A stretch of DNA of 64,000 nucleotides, from positions 10,044,001-10,108,000 of the forward strand of contig NZ_CP107995.1 in NCBI RefSeq assembly GCF_036116635.1. The letters run 5' to 3'. The translations under genes were made by a program, and so were the position numbers. The stretch is from Amycolatopsis sp. NBC_00345. Lineage in GTDB: Bacteria > Actinomycetota > Actinomycetes > Mycobacteriales > Pseudonocardiaceae. The notes under the pieces are model-generated. The model was not told where the DNA came from and ran no database searches. It saw nothing but the letters and a program-made list of their open reading frames with translations. Positions 16,040-26,209 of this stretch are shown here, piece after piece (within the stretch, counting starts at the first letter, position 1; every line of letters begins with the position of its first letter).

Positions 16040-17464
16040 TCAGACTTTGGGCACCGCCGGGTACGGGACGAACGTGCTCGTGTTCTCGTCGACGGTCAGC
16101 GGCTTGCCGATCGCCGGGAACGCGCGCTGCGTGCAGGCCGGGCGTTCGCAGACTTTGCAGCCCATGCCGATCGGCGTCGCGGCGGCGGGTTCGTCCAGGT
16201 CGAGGCCGGTGGAGTAGACGAGCCGGCCGGCGTGGCGCAGTTCGCAGCCGAGGCCGACGGTGAACGTCTTGCCCGGGCTGCCGTAGCCGCCGATGTTGCG
16301 GGAGACGGTTCGCGCGACCCAGAAGTACCGCTTCCCGTCGGGGAGGGCGGCGATCTGTGTCAGGATCTTGCCAGGCGAGGTGAACGCCTCGTAGATGTTC
16401 CACAGCGGGCACGCGCCGCCCACACGCGAGAAGTGGAAGCCGGCCGCCGACTGCCGCTTGGACATGTTCCCGGCCCGGTCCACGCGCACGAACGAGAACG
16501 GCACGCCACGCTGCTTCGGCCGTTGCAGCGTCGACAGCCGGTGGCACGCCGTCTCGAAGCCGACGCCGTAGTGGTCGCAGAGGCGTTCGATGTCGTAGCG
16601 GAACTTCTCGGCCGTCGCCAGAAAAGAGCCATACGGCAGGATCAGCGCGCCGGCGAAGTAGTTCGCCAGGCCGACGCGGGCGAGCGTCCGCGCCGCCGGG
16701 CCGGAGAACGCCCACGAGTCGGCCAGGTCCGTGATCAGGTCGTCGTACTCGAGCAGGGCGATCTGCGACGCCATCCGGAACGCCTGCTGCCCGACGCGCA
16801 GGCTCGGCGCGAGCCGCAGCACCCGTGTCGCCGGCTCGTAACGATGCTGCTGACCTGCGGATTCGTCGATCCCCTCGGCGGTGACGTCCACGCCGTAGCG
16901 CTGCCAGAGGCGATCCTTCAGCGAGCCGAGGACGGCGCCGCGGCGCAGCGGGATCTCGGCGGCCATGCGCTCGGCGCGCTCGTCCAGCTCGGCGACGTAG
17001 TTCTCGCGCTCGTAGAAGAAGTCCCGCACCTCCTCGTGCGGCAACGCCGCGGCGGCGCTGCCGTGCAGGCCCAGGCCGTTTTCCGTGGTCAGCGCCGCAG
17101 TGCTCTCCACGGCGTTGCGGTAGCTGCGGTGCAGCTTGACCAGCGCCTGGGCGATGGACGGCAGGTTCGTGGCGAGGTCGTTCAGCTCGCCGATGGTGAC
17201 GTCCACGCCGAGGACCTCGTCGAGCAGGGCCTCTTTGACGTCGGCGACCAGGCGCGAGGTGTCGTTGTTGGCGAAGAACTCTGTGTCGACGCCGAACGCC
17301 TGGGTGATCCGCATCAGCACGGGCACGGTCAGCGGGCGTGAGTTGTGCTCGATCTGGTTGAGGTAGCTCGGTGAGATCTCCAGCACACGGGCGAGGTCGG
17401 CCTGGCTCATCGAGCGGCTCTCGCGCAAGTGCCGTAGCCGCGCCCCGGCGAAAGTTTTGTCCAT
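16040..17464 (-). CDS. ramB: RamB-type transcriptional regulator of acetate/glyoxylate genes
   Basis: 474 residues, the size I recall for corynebacterial RamB. N-terminal XRE-type HTH about 8-62 (LRHLRESRSMSQADLARVLEISPSYLNQIE). A central IrrE/ImmA-like region follows (SLRVGQQAFRMASQIALLEYD, NYFAGALILPYG). The C-terminal short-chain fatty acyl regulator domain has four conserved Cys (GACPLWN, GLGCELRH, GMGCKVCERPACTQRAFP) that may bind metal or sense ligand. In Corynebacterium glutamicum, RamB represses aceA and aceB on sugar. Here it is divergent from aceA with matching sites between. ATG 17464 begins the HTH; upstream codons are open but unneeded. Confidence 0.9.
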   Translation of the reverse strand: MDKTFAGARLRHLRESRSMSQADLARVLEISPSYLNQIEHNSRPLTVPVLMRITQAFGVDTEFFANNDTSRLVADVKEALLDEVLGVDVTIGELNDLATNLPSIAQALVKLHRSYRNAVESTAALTTENGLGLHGSAAAALPHEEVRDFFYERENYVAELDERAERMAAEIPLRRGAVLGSLKDRLWQRYGVDVTAEGIDESAGQQHRYEPATRVLRLAPSLRVGQQAFRMASQIALLEYDDLITDLADSWAFSGPAARTLARVGLANYFAGALILPYGSFLATAEKFRYDIERLCDHYGVGFETACHRLSTLQRPKQRGVPFSFVRVDRAGNMSKRQSAAGFHFSRVGGACPLWNIYEAFTSPGKILTQIAALPDGKRYFWVARTVSRNIGGYGSPGKTFTVGLGCELRHAGRLVYSTGLDLDEPAAATPIGMGCKVCERPACTQRAFPAIGKPLTVDENTSTFVPYPAVPKV

Positions 17465-17540
17465 GGGTGCTCCGTCCGGCCGGAAGGTTTCCGGACCTGA
17501 ACGATTACGTGAACGATCAAGCCCGTGGATTTTCGCCCAG

Positions 17541-17561
17541 TTGCGAATCAGAGATTCGCAA
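17541..17561. promoter_or_regulatory. Putative RamB operator (9-bp inverted repeat)
   Basis: TTGCGAATC-aga-GATTCGCAA: perfect 9-bp arms around 3 bp, 77 bp upstream of ramB. It overlaps ACCTTTGCAA (17561-17570), which resembles the known RamB box (AACTTTGCAA-like). Likely autoregulation and part of aceA control. Confidence 0.6.
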
Positions 17562-17664
17562 CCTTTGCAAGATGCTACGGAAGCTTCACACAAATTGGCA
17601 ACTTGGAGCTATAGCCCGCGCTTTCCTGCTCGTGTGAGGGTCGTGACCAGGCAAGGCGAGCAAT

Positions 17665-17679
17665 CGCAAACTTCGCAAC
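17665..17679. promoter_or_regulatory. Putative RamB box upstream of aceA
   Basis: CGCAAACTTCGCAAC contains AAACTTCGCAA, one base from the corynebacterial RamB box AAACTTTGCAA. It ends 13 bp before the aceA ATG, so a bound protein would block initiation. Confidence 0.5.
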
Positions 17680-17692
17680 ACGGGAGAGTCCG

Positions 17693-18979
<1,287 letters not shown>

Positions 18980-18993
18980 GCCCTGCCCCCACT

Positions 18994-19025
18994 GCGGGCC
19001 GGCGGCCTCCCCGCCGCCGGCCCGC
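18994..19025 (+). other. Intercistronic hairpin between aceA and aceB
   Basis: GCGGGCCGGCGGC (18994-19006) pairs perfectly with GCCGCCGGCCCGC (19013-19025) around a 6-nt loop. No T tract follows, so it is more likely an mRNA stabiliser or partial attenuator than a full terminator; it could set a different aceA:aceB ratio. Confidence 0.7.
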
Positions 19026-19054
19026 CCCACCCTTGCAGCTCGCGGAGGTACGAG

Positions 19055-20662
<1,608 letters not shown>

Positions 20663-20669
20663 GTCGTCT

Positions 20670-20706
20670 CCGGCCGTCCCCGACCTGACCGGGGGCGGCC
20701 GGGTTT
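20670..20706 (+). terminator. Rho-independent terminator after aceB
   Basis: CCGGCCGTCCCC (20670-20681) pairs with GGGGGCGGCCGG (20691-20702, one mismatch), loop of 9, then GTTT. Starts 8 bp after the aceB stop. Confidence 0.75.
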
Positions 20707-20871
20707 CCGCACCGAATGGGATGGTGTGGTGACGGGTCCGGTGGCGGAGGCTCCCCGCCACCGGACCCGAGTATTCGTTACCAGTGCGGTAGTCGTGTCC
20801 CGTAACGGCTCGCGGTGGTCGCCGGCCGAATCGGGACGTGTCGCCGCTGACCGACGACAACGTTCTCGTTC

Positions 20872-21280
20872 TCAGACCGGCTGGTCGAGGTACGCCCGGA
20901 CCGCCGCCATCTCTTGGGCGAACTCGGCGCGCAGGTTCTCGAGGTCAGCCGCCCCGGACGGCGGACTGGTCATCTCGCTGACCGAGACGCGCTGCAGGTG
21001 CCGTGCCCGATCGAAACGGCGGTTCATAAAGGCGGGCAGCGCCTCCGCGAGCGGGCGCTCGGTGAGTTCTTCGGCGAGCACCACCGCGTCCTCAAGCGCC
21101 TGGGACCCACCTTGCGAGAGGTGCTGGACGACCGCGTGCGCCGCGTCGCCGATCACCACGCCCGGCCCGAATGCCAGGGCCGCGGCAGGTGCACCTCGAA
21201 CAGCGAGCTGTAGACGATCTCCGCCGCCGGCAGATTGTTGTGCACCTCGGCGACCGCGCCGGTGTGCTCCGCCAGCCGTT
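20872..21280 (-). pseudogene. Remnant of an FAD-dependent monooxygenase (truncated and frameshifted)
   Basis: Only the C-terminal third survives. From 21280 downward one frame reads LAEHTGAVAEVHNNLPAAEIVYSSLFEVHLPRPWHSGR. It then hits a stop (TGG TGA) exactly where the FAD motif begins, while the neighbouring frame continues VVIGDAAHAVVQHLSQGGSQALEDAVVLAEEL to the stop at 20872. One base lost in the GGCCGGGC run explains it. The N-terminal Rossmann part is absent; sequence upstream of 21280 does not match. The family is that of the gene at the left edge, but this is a different member. Confidence 0.75.
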
Positions 21281-21297
21281 GAGTTTCATGATGTGCG

Positions 21298-21543
21298 TCA
21301 GTTCTTTACGGGTGCTTCAAGGTAGACGAGGCCGTGTGGCCCGTTTCGCCGGATGGCTCGCGAGTGTTCGTGGGAAGCCAGAAATCGCCGCGCCTCTACG
21401 TCGTGGACACGGTCGAGGCCCGTATCGAGACCACACTCGACGTGGCTGAGGCGCCAGGAGGCATCGCGTAGTTCCACGGAGTTTTCTCCGGTATTGACGA
21501 TAAGGAGGAGGGATTCGTTTTTGTCAGTTTCCATAGGTGCCAC
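21298..21543 (-). CDS. Small hypothetical protein, 81 residues
   Basis: Start GTG 21543 is preceded by GAGGAG with a 6-nt spacer, a strong ribosome site, which is the main reason to call it; ATG 21534 is the alternative. Sequence is acidic then basic (METDKNESLLLIVNTGENSVELRDASWRLS, HVECGLDTGLDRVHDV, ARRFLASHEHSR) with no signal peptide or membrane helix. I do not recognise the family. It lies in a patch of lower GC beside the broken monooxygenase, which may mark an old insertion or deletion scar. Confidence 0.55.
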   Translation of the reverse strand: MAPMETDKNESLLLIVNTGENSVELRDASWRLSHVECGLDTGLDRVHDVEARRFLASHEHSRAIRRNGPHGLVYLEAPVKN

Positions 21544-22215
21544 AATCGGCTCCTCGGGAATTCTTGACTAGTTTTTTCTCAGCCGGGAATACCACTACGG
21601 TATGCACTGCTGTTTGCGCTCACCACCGGTATCCCGACGCCTGACACCGGAATCCCACCAAGGTCTGGCGCGCGGTGTGCCGGAGGAAGGTGGTCGGCAG
21701 GCTGCTGTACGGCTCGCGCGGCACTTCGAGGACGCAGGTCTGGGTTGCCCCACGGGCGCGGCGGCGGTGGGGGAGCCGGGCGCCGTCCAGCCGAGGCGAT
21801 CCGTCTTTGCCACCCAGGTGCTGTTCGGTTCTAGTGACGAGCACGTCGGCGATCCGTCCGTGCCACCAGGTGTCGTCCGGCCTTGGTGGCGAGCGAGTCG
21901 GCGACGGGTAGCGCCCTTGTCCCTACCGGCGATCCGGGTTCAGCGACCGGATCCGGTCGTAGGCGTCCGCCGCTGGGCCGACAAGATTTGCCGCTGAGCG
22001 GCCAGCACTGTTCTTGCCTGGGGCGCGCCGGATCCCCGTCCCGGCTGGCGGACTGATTCCAACCCCGGACGAACCTCGTCTGACCGGCGATCCGAGCGTC
22101 GCCACCGCATGTCATCCGATGACGATCCCAGCGCGCCTCCGCTGGTTTTTCAATGGCGATCAGCCCGTTCGCCCCAGCCGGCTCCGGTCGATTGGCCAGG
22201 CCGAGGCGAATCCGT
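21544..22215. other. Gene-free gap of 672 bp
   Basis: No frame shows convincing protein. The first 60 bp are AT-rich (TTGACTAGTTTTTTCTC). Later it contains a perfect 16-bp palindrome CGACCGGATCCGGTCG (21944-21959) and one isolated unit like array A (TTGCCGCTGAGCGGCCAG, near 21990). Looks like decayed sequence, in keeping with the adjoining pseudogene. Confidence 0.6.
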
Positions 22216-22749
22216 TCAGCTCTGGCTGTTCACCAGCGTCTCCGCGGCGGCGCGGGCGGTGTGCGCTTCGCCGGCGTCACCCGTGATCGCGGCGAGGACC
22301 GTGGCGCCCTCCATGAGGGAGAAGAGCTGGTCGGCGAGCATCGGCGACGGGACGAGGCCGCGCAGGTAGGCCCGCACCTCGTCCTTGTGCTTCCGGATGG
22401 CCGTCGCGACGCCGGGGGCGGGTTCGCCGAATTCGCCGAACGAGTTGACAAACGCGCAGCCCCGGAAGCCCGGCTCGCTGAACCACTCGTGCAGCCAGTC
22501 GAAGACGGTCAACGGATCGTCGTCGCGGGCGTGGACGAAGTCGCGCAAGGACCGTCGCCAGCGTTCGTCGCGCTTGAGCAGGTAGGCAGTGACCAGGTCG
22601 TCCTTCGAGGGGAACACCTGGTAGAGCCGCTTGAGCGAGACGCCGGACCGCGTGCGCACGGCGTCCATGCCCACGGTTTGCACGCCGTGGGCGTAGAAGA
22701 GGTCTTCGGCTGCCGCGAGCAGCCTTTCGGTGGCTTCCGCCGTGTCCAC
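22216..22749 (-). CDS. TetR-family transcriptional regulator
   Basis: 177 residues from GTG 22749 (AGAGGA seven bases upstream); the frame is open 33 codons further but that stretch crosses the operator. N-terminal HTH: ATERLLAAAEDLFYAHGVQTVGMDAVRTRSGVSLKRLYQVFPSKDDLVTAYL. The C-terminal ligand domain has WLHEWFSEPGFRGCAFVNSFGEFG, the pattern of a subgroup responding to electrophiles or small toxic organics. Divergent from a DUF1348 gene with two related palindromes between, so it probably represses both. Confidence 0.88.
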   Translation of the reverse strand: MDTAEATERLLAAAEDLFYAHGVQTVGMDAVRTRSGVSLKRLYQVFPSKDDLVTAYLLKRDERWRRSLRDFVHARDDDPLTVFDWLHEWFSEPGFRGCAFVNSFGEFGEPAPGVATAIRKHKDEVRAYLRGLVPSPMLADQLFSLMEGATVLAAITGDAGEAHTARAAAETLVNSQS

Positions 22750-22768
22750 GTCACGTTCCTCTGGTGCT

Positions 22769-22784
22769 GAGAATGAGCGTTCTC
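22769..22784. promoter_or_regulatory. Putative TetR operator, site 1
   Basis: GAGAATGAGCGTTCTC, 5-bp perfect outer arms. Lies 20 bp upstream of the TetR start and matches site 2 in 12 of 16 positions, 35 bp apart. Confidence 0.65.
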
Positions 22785-22802
22785 TATAGTACCCGATCAA
22801 GA

Positions 22803-22820
22803 GGGGAACGCACGTTCTCC
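22803..22820. promoter_or_regulatory. Putative TetR operator, site 2
   Basis: GGGGAACG-CA-CGTTCTCC, imperfect outer and perfect inner arms (GAACG/CGTTC). It ends 21 bp before the DUF1348 gene's start, covering its ribosome-site region. Confidence 0.65.
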
Positions 22821-22841
22821 GCTGATCCGGGAGGAGCCCCG

Positions 22842-23300
22842 ATGGCACCGCGTCCGCCGTTTCCGCCGTTCGACGAGAACACTGCCCAACAGAAGGTCCA
22901 GGCCGCCGAGAACGCCTGGAACACGCGTGACCCCGAGAAGGTCTCGCTCGCTTACACCGAGGACTCCGTGTGGCGAAACCGCGATCAGCACGTCGTCGGC
23001 CGCGCGCAGATCGTCGAGTTCCTCAGCGCGAAATGGGCGCGCGAGCTGGACTACGCGCTGCGCAAGGAGCTGTGGGGCTTCCGCGACAACCGCATCGCCG
23101 TGCGTTTCCAGTACGAGTCGCGCGACGCGTCGGGGCAGTGGTTCCGCAGCTACGGCAACGAGCTGTGGGAGTTCAGTGACGAGGGCCTGATGCGCCGCCG
23201 CGAGGCGAGCATCAACGACCGGCCGATCGCGGAGAGCGAACGGCGGATTTTCGGCCCCCGCCCGGAATCCGAGCATGGTCTGGAGTTCCCCGTCTTCTGA
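22842..23300 (+). CDS. DUF1348 / NTF2-like protein
   Basis: 152 residues, nearly all one DUF1348 domain: RPPFPPFDENTAQQKVQAAENAWNTRDPEKVSLAYTEDSVWRNRDQHVVGR, then FLSAKWARELDYALRKELWGFRDNRIAVRFQYE and GNELWEFSDEGLMRRREASIND. The family is widespread, NTF2-folded and of unproven function, often induced beside TetR regulators of stress or xenobiotic genes. GGGAGGAG ribosome site before ATG 22842. Transcribed away from the TetR gene across two putative operators. Confidence 0.88.
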   Translation: MAPRPPFPPFDENTAQQKVQAAENAWNTRDPEKVSLAYTEDSVWRNRDQHVVGRAQIVEFLSAKWARELDYALRKELWGFRDNRIAVRFQYESRDASGQWFRSYGNELWEFSDEGLMRRREASINDRPIAESERRIFGPRPESEHGLEFPVF

Positions 23301-23371
23301 GCCGGTTCCGTGCGCTCGGCTGTGGGCGAAACCGGGTGCTTTCCCACCATGGGAGCGTCAGGCTCGGACGC

Positions 23372-24157
23372 ATGAGCCTGGGATTCAGCGGGGAAGTGAC
23401 CGAGTTCTACCACCGTTACCGCCGTGGCTACCCGCCTGAGGTGCTGGACGCGCTCGCCGCCGAGTTCAGCCTGGCCGGGGACGACGTGGTCCTCGACCTC
23501 GGCTGCGGCACCGGGCAGTTGACCCTTCCCCTGGCCGCGCGGGTCGGGACGGTGGTGGGCATGGACCCGTCGCAGGACATGCTGGCGCGCGCCCGGCAGA
23601 CCGCACTCGAGTCCGGCGTCTCGAACGCCGTGTGGCTCCTGGGCGGCGACACGGACGTGCCCGCGCTGGGCGGTCTCGTCGGCGATGGTCTGGCCGCGGT
23701 CACCATCGGGCAGGCCCTGCACTGGATGGACCACCCGACGCTTTTCGCCGCTCTGCGGCCACTGTTTCGGCCGGGTGGTGGCGTCGCGGTGGTCACCAAC
23801 GGGCTACCTCTGTGGCTGCAGGACAGCGACTGGAGCCGCGCTTTGCGCGCGACGCTCGCCGACTGGCTGGGCCATCCGCTCACTTTCCCGTGTGGCACGG
23901 ACGAGGCCAGCCACGAGCGCTACCGGTTGTCGCTCGCCGAGGCCGGCTACGTCGTCGGCGCCCGGACTGTGGACTATCGCGGCACGCTGACCTCGGACGA
24001 AATCATCGGCAACGTGTACTCCGCACTGAGTGAGGACACGTTGCCGCCCACCGGCGAACGCGCGGCTTTCGAATCCCGGCTGCGCGCGGCGATCGAGCCG
24101 CACTCGCCGTACGTCGAACCGGTCCGGGTCACTTTGCTGACTGGCCGGGTCTCCTGA
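23372..24157 (+). CDS. Class I SAM-dependent methyltransferase
   Basis: 261 residues. SAM motif I VLDLGCGTGQLTLPLAARV near 50, motif II acidic residue GMDPSQDMLARARQ, then GDGLAAVTIGQALHWMDHPTLFAALRPLFRPGGGVAVVTNG (motifs III-IV). The start SLGFSGEVTEFYHRYRRGYPPEVLDAL is typical of UbiE/Methyltransf_11 proteins acting on small molecules. Substrate unknown. The frame is open 12 codons upstream; ATG 23372 is chosen by domain start. Confidence 0.85.
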   Translation: MSLGFSGEVTEFYHRYRRGYPPEVLDALAAEFSLAGDDVVLDLGCGTGQLTLPLAARVGTVVGMDPSQDMLARARQTALESGVSNAVWLLGGDTDVPALGGLVGDGLAAVTIGQALHWMDHPTLFAALRPLFRPGGGVAVVTNGLPLWLQDSDWSRALRATLADWLGHPLTFPCGTDEASHERYRLSLAEAGYVVGARTVDYRGTLTSDEIIGNVYSALSEDTLPPTGERAAFESRLRAAIEPHSPYVEPVRVTLLTGRVS

Positions 24158-24727
24158 CGCGCCCTGCGTCGCCCCTTGGCGGCGAGTTGGTTGTGGCCTG
24201 TCCGGAGTTGGCTGCGATGGTCCCGTTCGTTCCGCTCTGGATAGGGGACTGACAAGGCTGCGGCGCGGTGCGGGCTCCCGGGTCCGGGACGAGCTGCGGC
24301 GCGGAACTCCCGGTCCAGCGCGAGCCGACGTGCGGCACTGTTGGCCCGGTGTGAACCGCCGCTTTGCGGCTAGCCACCGCTTTGCGGTGAGTTGCCGCCG
24401 TGCGGGAACCACTGCCCCTGCGGCGAGCCGCTGCTGTGGGGCGAGTTGCCGCTGTGGGGCGAGTGCTGCAGTGGGGCAAGTTGCTGCAGTGCGGCGAGCC
24501 ACCGCTGTGCGGTGAGTTGCCGCTGCCCGGCGAACCGCCGCTGCGTGGGGAGCAACTGTTGTGTGTCGAACCACCGCCCCTGAGGCGAGTTGCCGCTGCT
24601 CGGCGAACCGCCGACATCAGCCCGTCACCGAGCGCGTTCAGGTAGCCCTACCTGTTGTTCCCCTTATTGTTTCGCCCCGGCCCCGGACGGATGCTCGGAA
24701 ACCACGCCCCGTCCCCGAGGAGCCGTC
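24158..24727. repeat. Repeat array B: 18-bp tandem repeats
   Basis: About 14 units of 18 bp (a few of 17 or 19) from roughly 24356 to 24612, of the form GGCGAG-TTGCCGCTGTGG with the GGCGAG part best kept. The flanks hold weaker copies. Periodic frames crossing it are not taken as genes. The array lies downstream of the methyltransferase and upstream of the small secreted-peptide gene. Confidence 0.85.
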
Positions 24728-24865
24728 ATGACCAGCAGGTTCAGGTCCGTCGTCGCCGCTTTGTTCGTTGTTGTCGCGGTGGGGTTGGTTGCCGCGCCGG
24801 CGTCTGCGGCGGGCGTGGGGCCCGGGCAGGCGCGACCGGACTGCATCCGGCCCTGTCACTTCTGA
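24728..24865 (+). CDS. Tiny secreted peptide precursor, 45 residues
   Basis: ATG 24728 follows GAGGAG at good spacing. TSRFRSVVAALFVVVAVGLVAAPASAA is a clear Sec signal peptide with Arg-rich n-region and an AxA cleavage site near residue 28. The predicted mature part is only about 17-18 residues (GVGPGQARPDCIRPCHF) with two Cys three residues apart, which could form a disulphide or bind metal. No lipobox at the cleavage site. Too short for family recognition; it might be a hormone-like or bacteriocin-like peptide, or a fossil of a longer exported protein. Confidence 0.6.
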   Translation: MTSRFRSVVAALFVVVAVGLVAAPASAAGVGPGQARPDCIRPCHF

Positions 24866-24876
24866 CGCGGGGACAC

Positions 24877-26130
24877 CTACAGTTCGAAGGCGTTGCCCGT
24901 GGCGATCTTCGGGCGGCCCAGCTCGACCGGTTCGGCCGGCCGCGCGCGGCGGTAGACCTCCGCCGTCGCCTCGGCGATGTGGCCCCAGTCGAAGTCCGCC
25001 GCGAGGCGTGACTGGGCCACTCGCGCCCGCCGGGTCGCGGCCGCGGCGTCGCCGAGGACCGTGGTGACCGCGGTGGTCAGGCCCGTCACGTCACCGGGCT
25101 CGAAGGCCAGACCCGTCTCGCCGTCGACGACCACCTCGCCGAGGCCGCCCGCCGTGGATGCCACCAGCGGCGCCTTCGCGGCGGCGGCTTCCAGCGCGAC
25201 GATCCCGAACGGCTCGTACCGGCTCGGCAGCACCACGGCGTCGGCCGCGGCGAGCAGGGCGCGCAGTTCGCGGTCGGGCAGGTGCCCGGCGAAGTCCACC
25301 GCGCGCCGGATCCGCAGCCGGCGGGCCTGTTCCACCAGCTCTTCGTAGTGTCGCCCCTTACCGGCGACGACCAGGCGCGTGCCCGGAAAACGGCGACGGA
25401 TCCGGGGCAGCGCGGCGAGCAGGTCCTGCACACCCTTTTCCCACTCGAGCCGGCCGAAGAACAACAGGAACGGCTCCCCGTCCGGGCTGTGCCGCTCGCG
25501 CACCCGCGCGACCTCGGCCGAGGACACGCGCCAGCTGCGTTCCTCGATGCCGTTGTGGATGACCGTGACGTCGGCGGCGTCGATCTCGAAGAGGTGCGCG
25601 ACCTCCTTGCGCATCGCCTGCGAGCAGGTGATCACGGCGTCCGCGCGGTTCGCCAGCCACCACTCGACGGAGTGCACCTGCTGGTTCAGCGGGTGCGAGA
25701 GCCAGCCGGAGTGCCGCCCGGCCTCGGTCGCGTGGACGGTGCCGACCAGCGGCACGCGCGCGGCCTCCGCGATGGCGATGGCGGGGTGCGTCACCAGCCA
25801 GTCGTGCGCGTGGACGACGTCGGGCTGCCAGGTCCGCAGCAGGTCCTGCGCCGCGCGGACCATGGCGTGGCCCATGGCGAGCGTCCAGGCGACGAGGTCG
25901 CGCTCGAACGTCAGGTGCATCGGGTCCTCGGCCACGCGGATCACCCGCACGCCCTCGGTCACGCGGTCGCTGCGCGGGTGCGTCGAGGCATCGGTCCCGG
26001 CCGTGTGGCGGCAAAGAACCACCACGTCATGGCCCTGTTTCGCGAGGTGTCGAGCCAACGCGTGCACGTGCCGGGCGAGCCCTCCGATGACCACGGGCGG
26101 GTACTCCCAGGACAGCATCAGCACGCGCAT
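24877..26130 (-). CDS. GT4 glycosyltransferase, homologue of Rv3032 alpha-1,4-glucosyltransferase
   Basis: 417 residues, GT-B fold. N-terminal VLMLSWEYPPVVIGGLARHVHALARHL; VVHAHDWLVTHPAIAIAEAARVPLVGTVHATEAGRHSGWLS; GRLEWEKGVQDLLAALPRIR; and the nucleotide-sugar motif PSRYEPFGIVALEAAAAKAPLVAS with GGLGEVV. These blocks match my memory of M. tuberculosis Rv3032, which builds the alpha-1,4-glucan of methylglucose lipopolysaccharide and contributes to other glucans. The matching branching-enzyme and methyltransferase genes lie at 28.9-31.2 kb. Convergent with the small peptide gene. Confidence 0.88.
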   Translation of the reverse strand: MRVLMLSWEYPPVVIGGLARHVHALARHLAKQGHDVVVLCRHTAGTDASTHPRSDRVTEGVRVIRVAEDPMHLTFERDLVAWTLAMGHAMVRAAQDLLRTWQPDVVHAHDWLVTHPAIAIAEAARVPLVGTVHATEAGRHSGWLSHPLNQQVHSVEWWLANRADAVITCSQAMRKEVAHLFEIDAADVTVIHNGIEERSWRVSSAEVARVRERHSPDGEPFLLFFGRLEWEKGVQDLLAALPRIRRRFPGTRLVVAGKGRHYEELVEQARRLRIRRAVDFAGHLPDRELRALLAAADAVVLPSRYEPFGIVALEAAAAKAPLVASTAGGLGEVVVDGETGLAFEPGDVTGLTTAVTTVLGDAAAATRRARVAQSRLAADFDWGHIAEATAEVYRRARPAEPVELGRPKIATGNAFEL

Positions 26131-26209
26131 GGGCAGAGGTTACTCGCCAGTCGGTTCCGGTGGGCTGCCTGGCTGCCGCCGTCGTCGATCTCTGCCACCA
26201 TCGGTGGTG

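Noticed and set aside
21563..21590. TTGACT as a -35 box of a plus-strand promoter
   Set aside because: No gene follows on the plus strand for over 1 kb and the -10 match is poor.
21595..22115. Overlapping short frames in the 672-bp gap
   Set aside because: No conserved blocks, starts unsupported, frames overlap on both strands.
24370..24645. Small frames across array B
   Set aside because: All are by-products of the 18-bp period; none has a start signal apart from the secreted peptide downstream.
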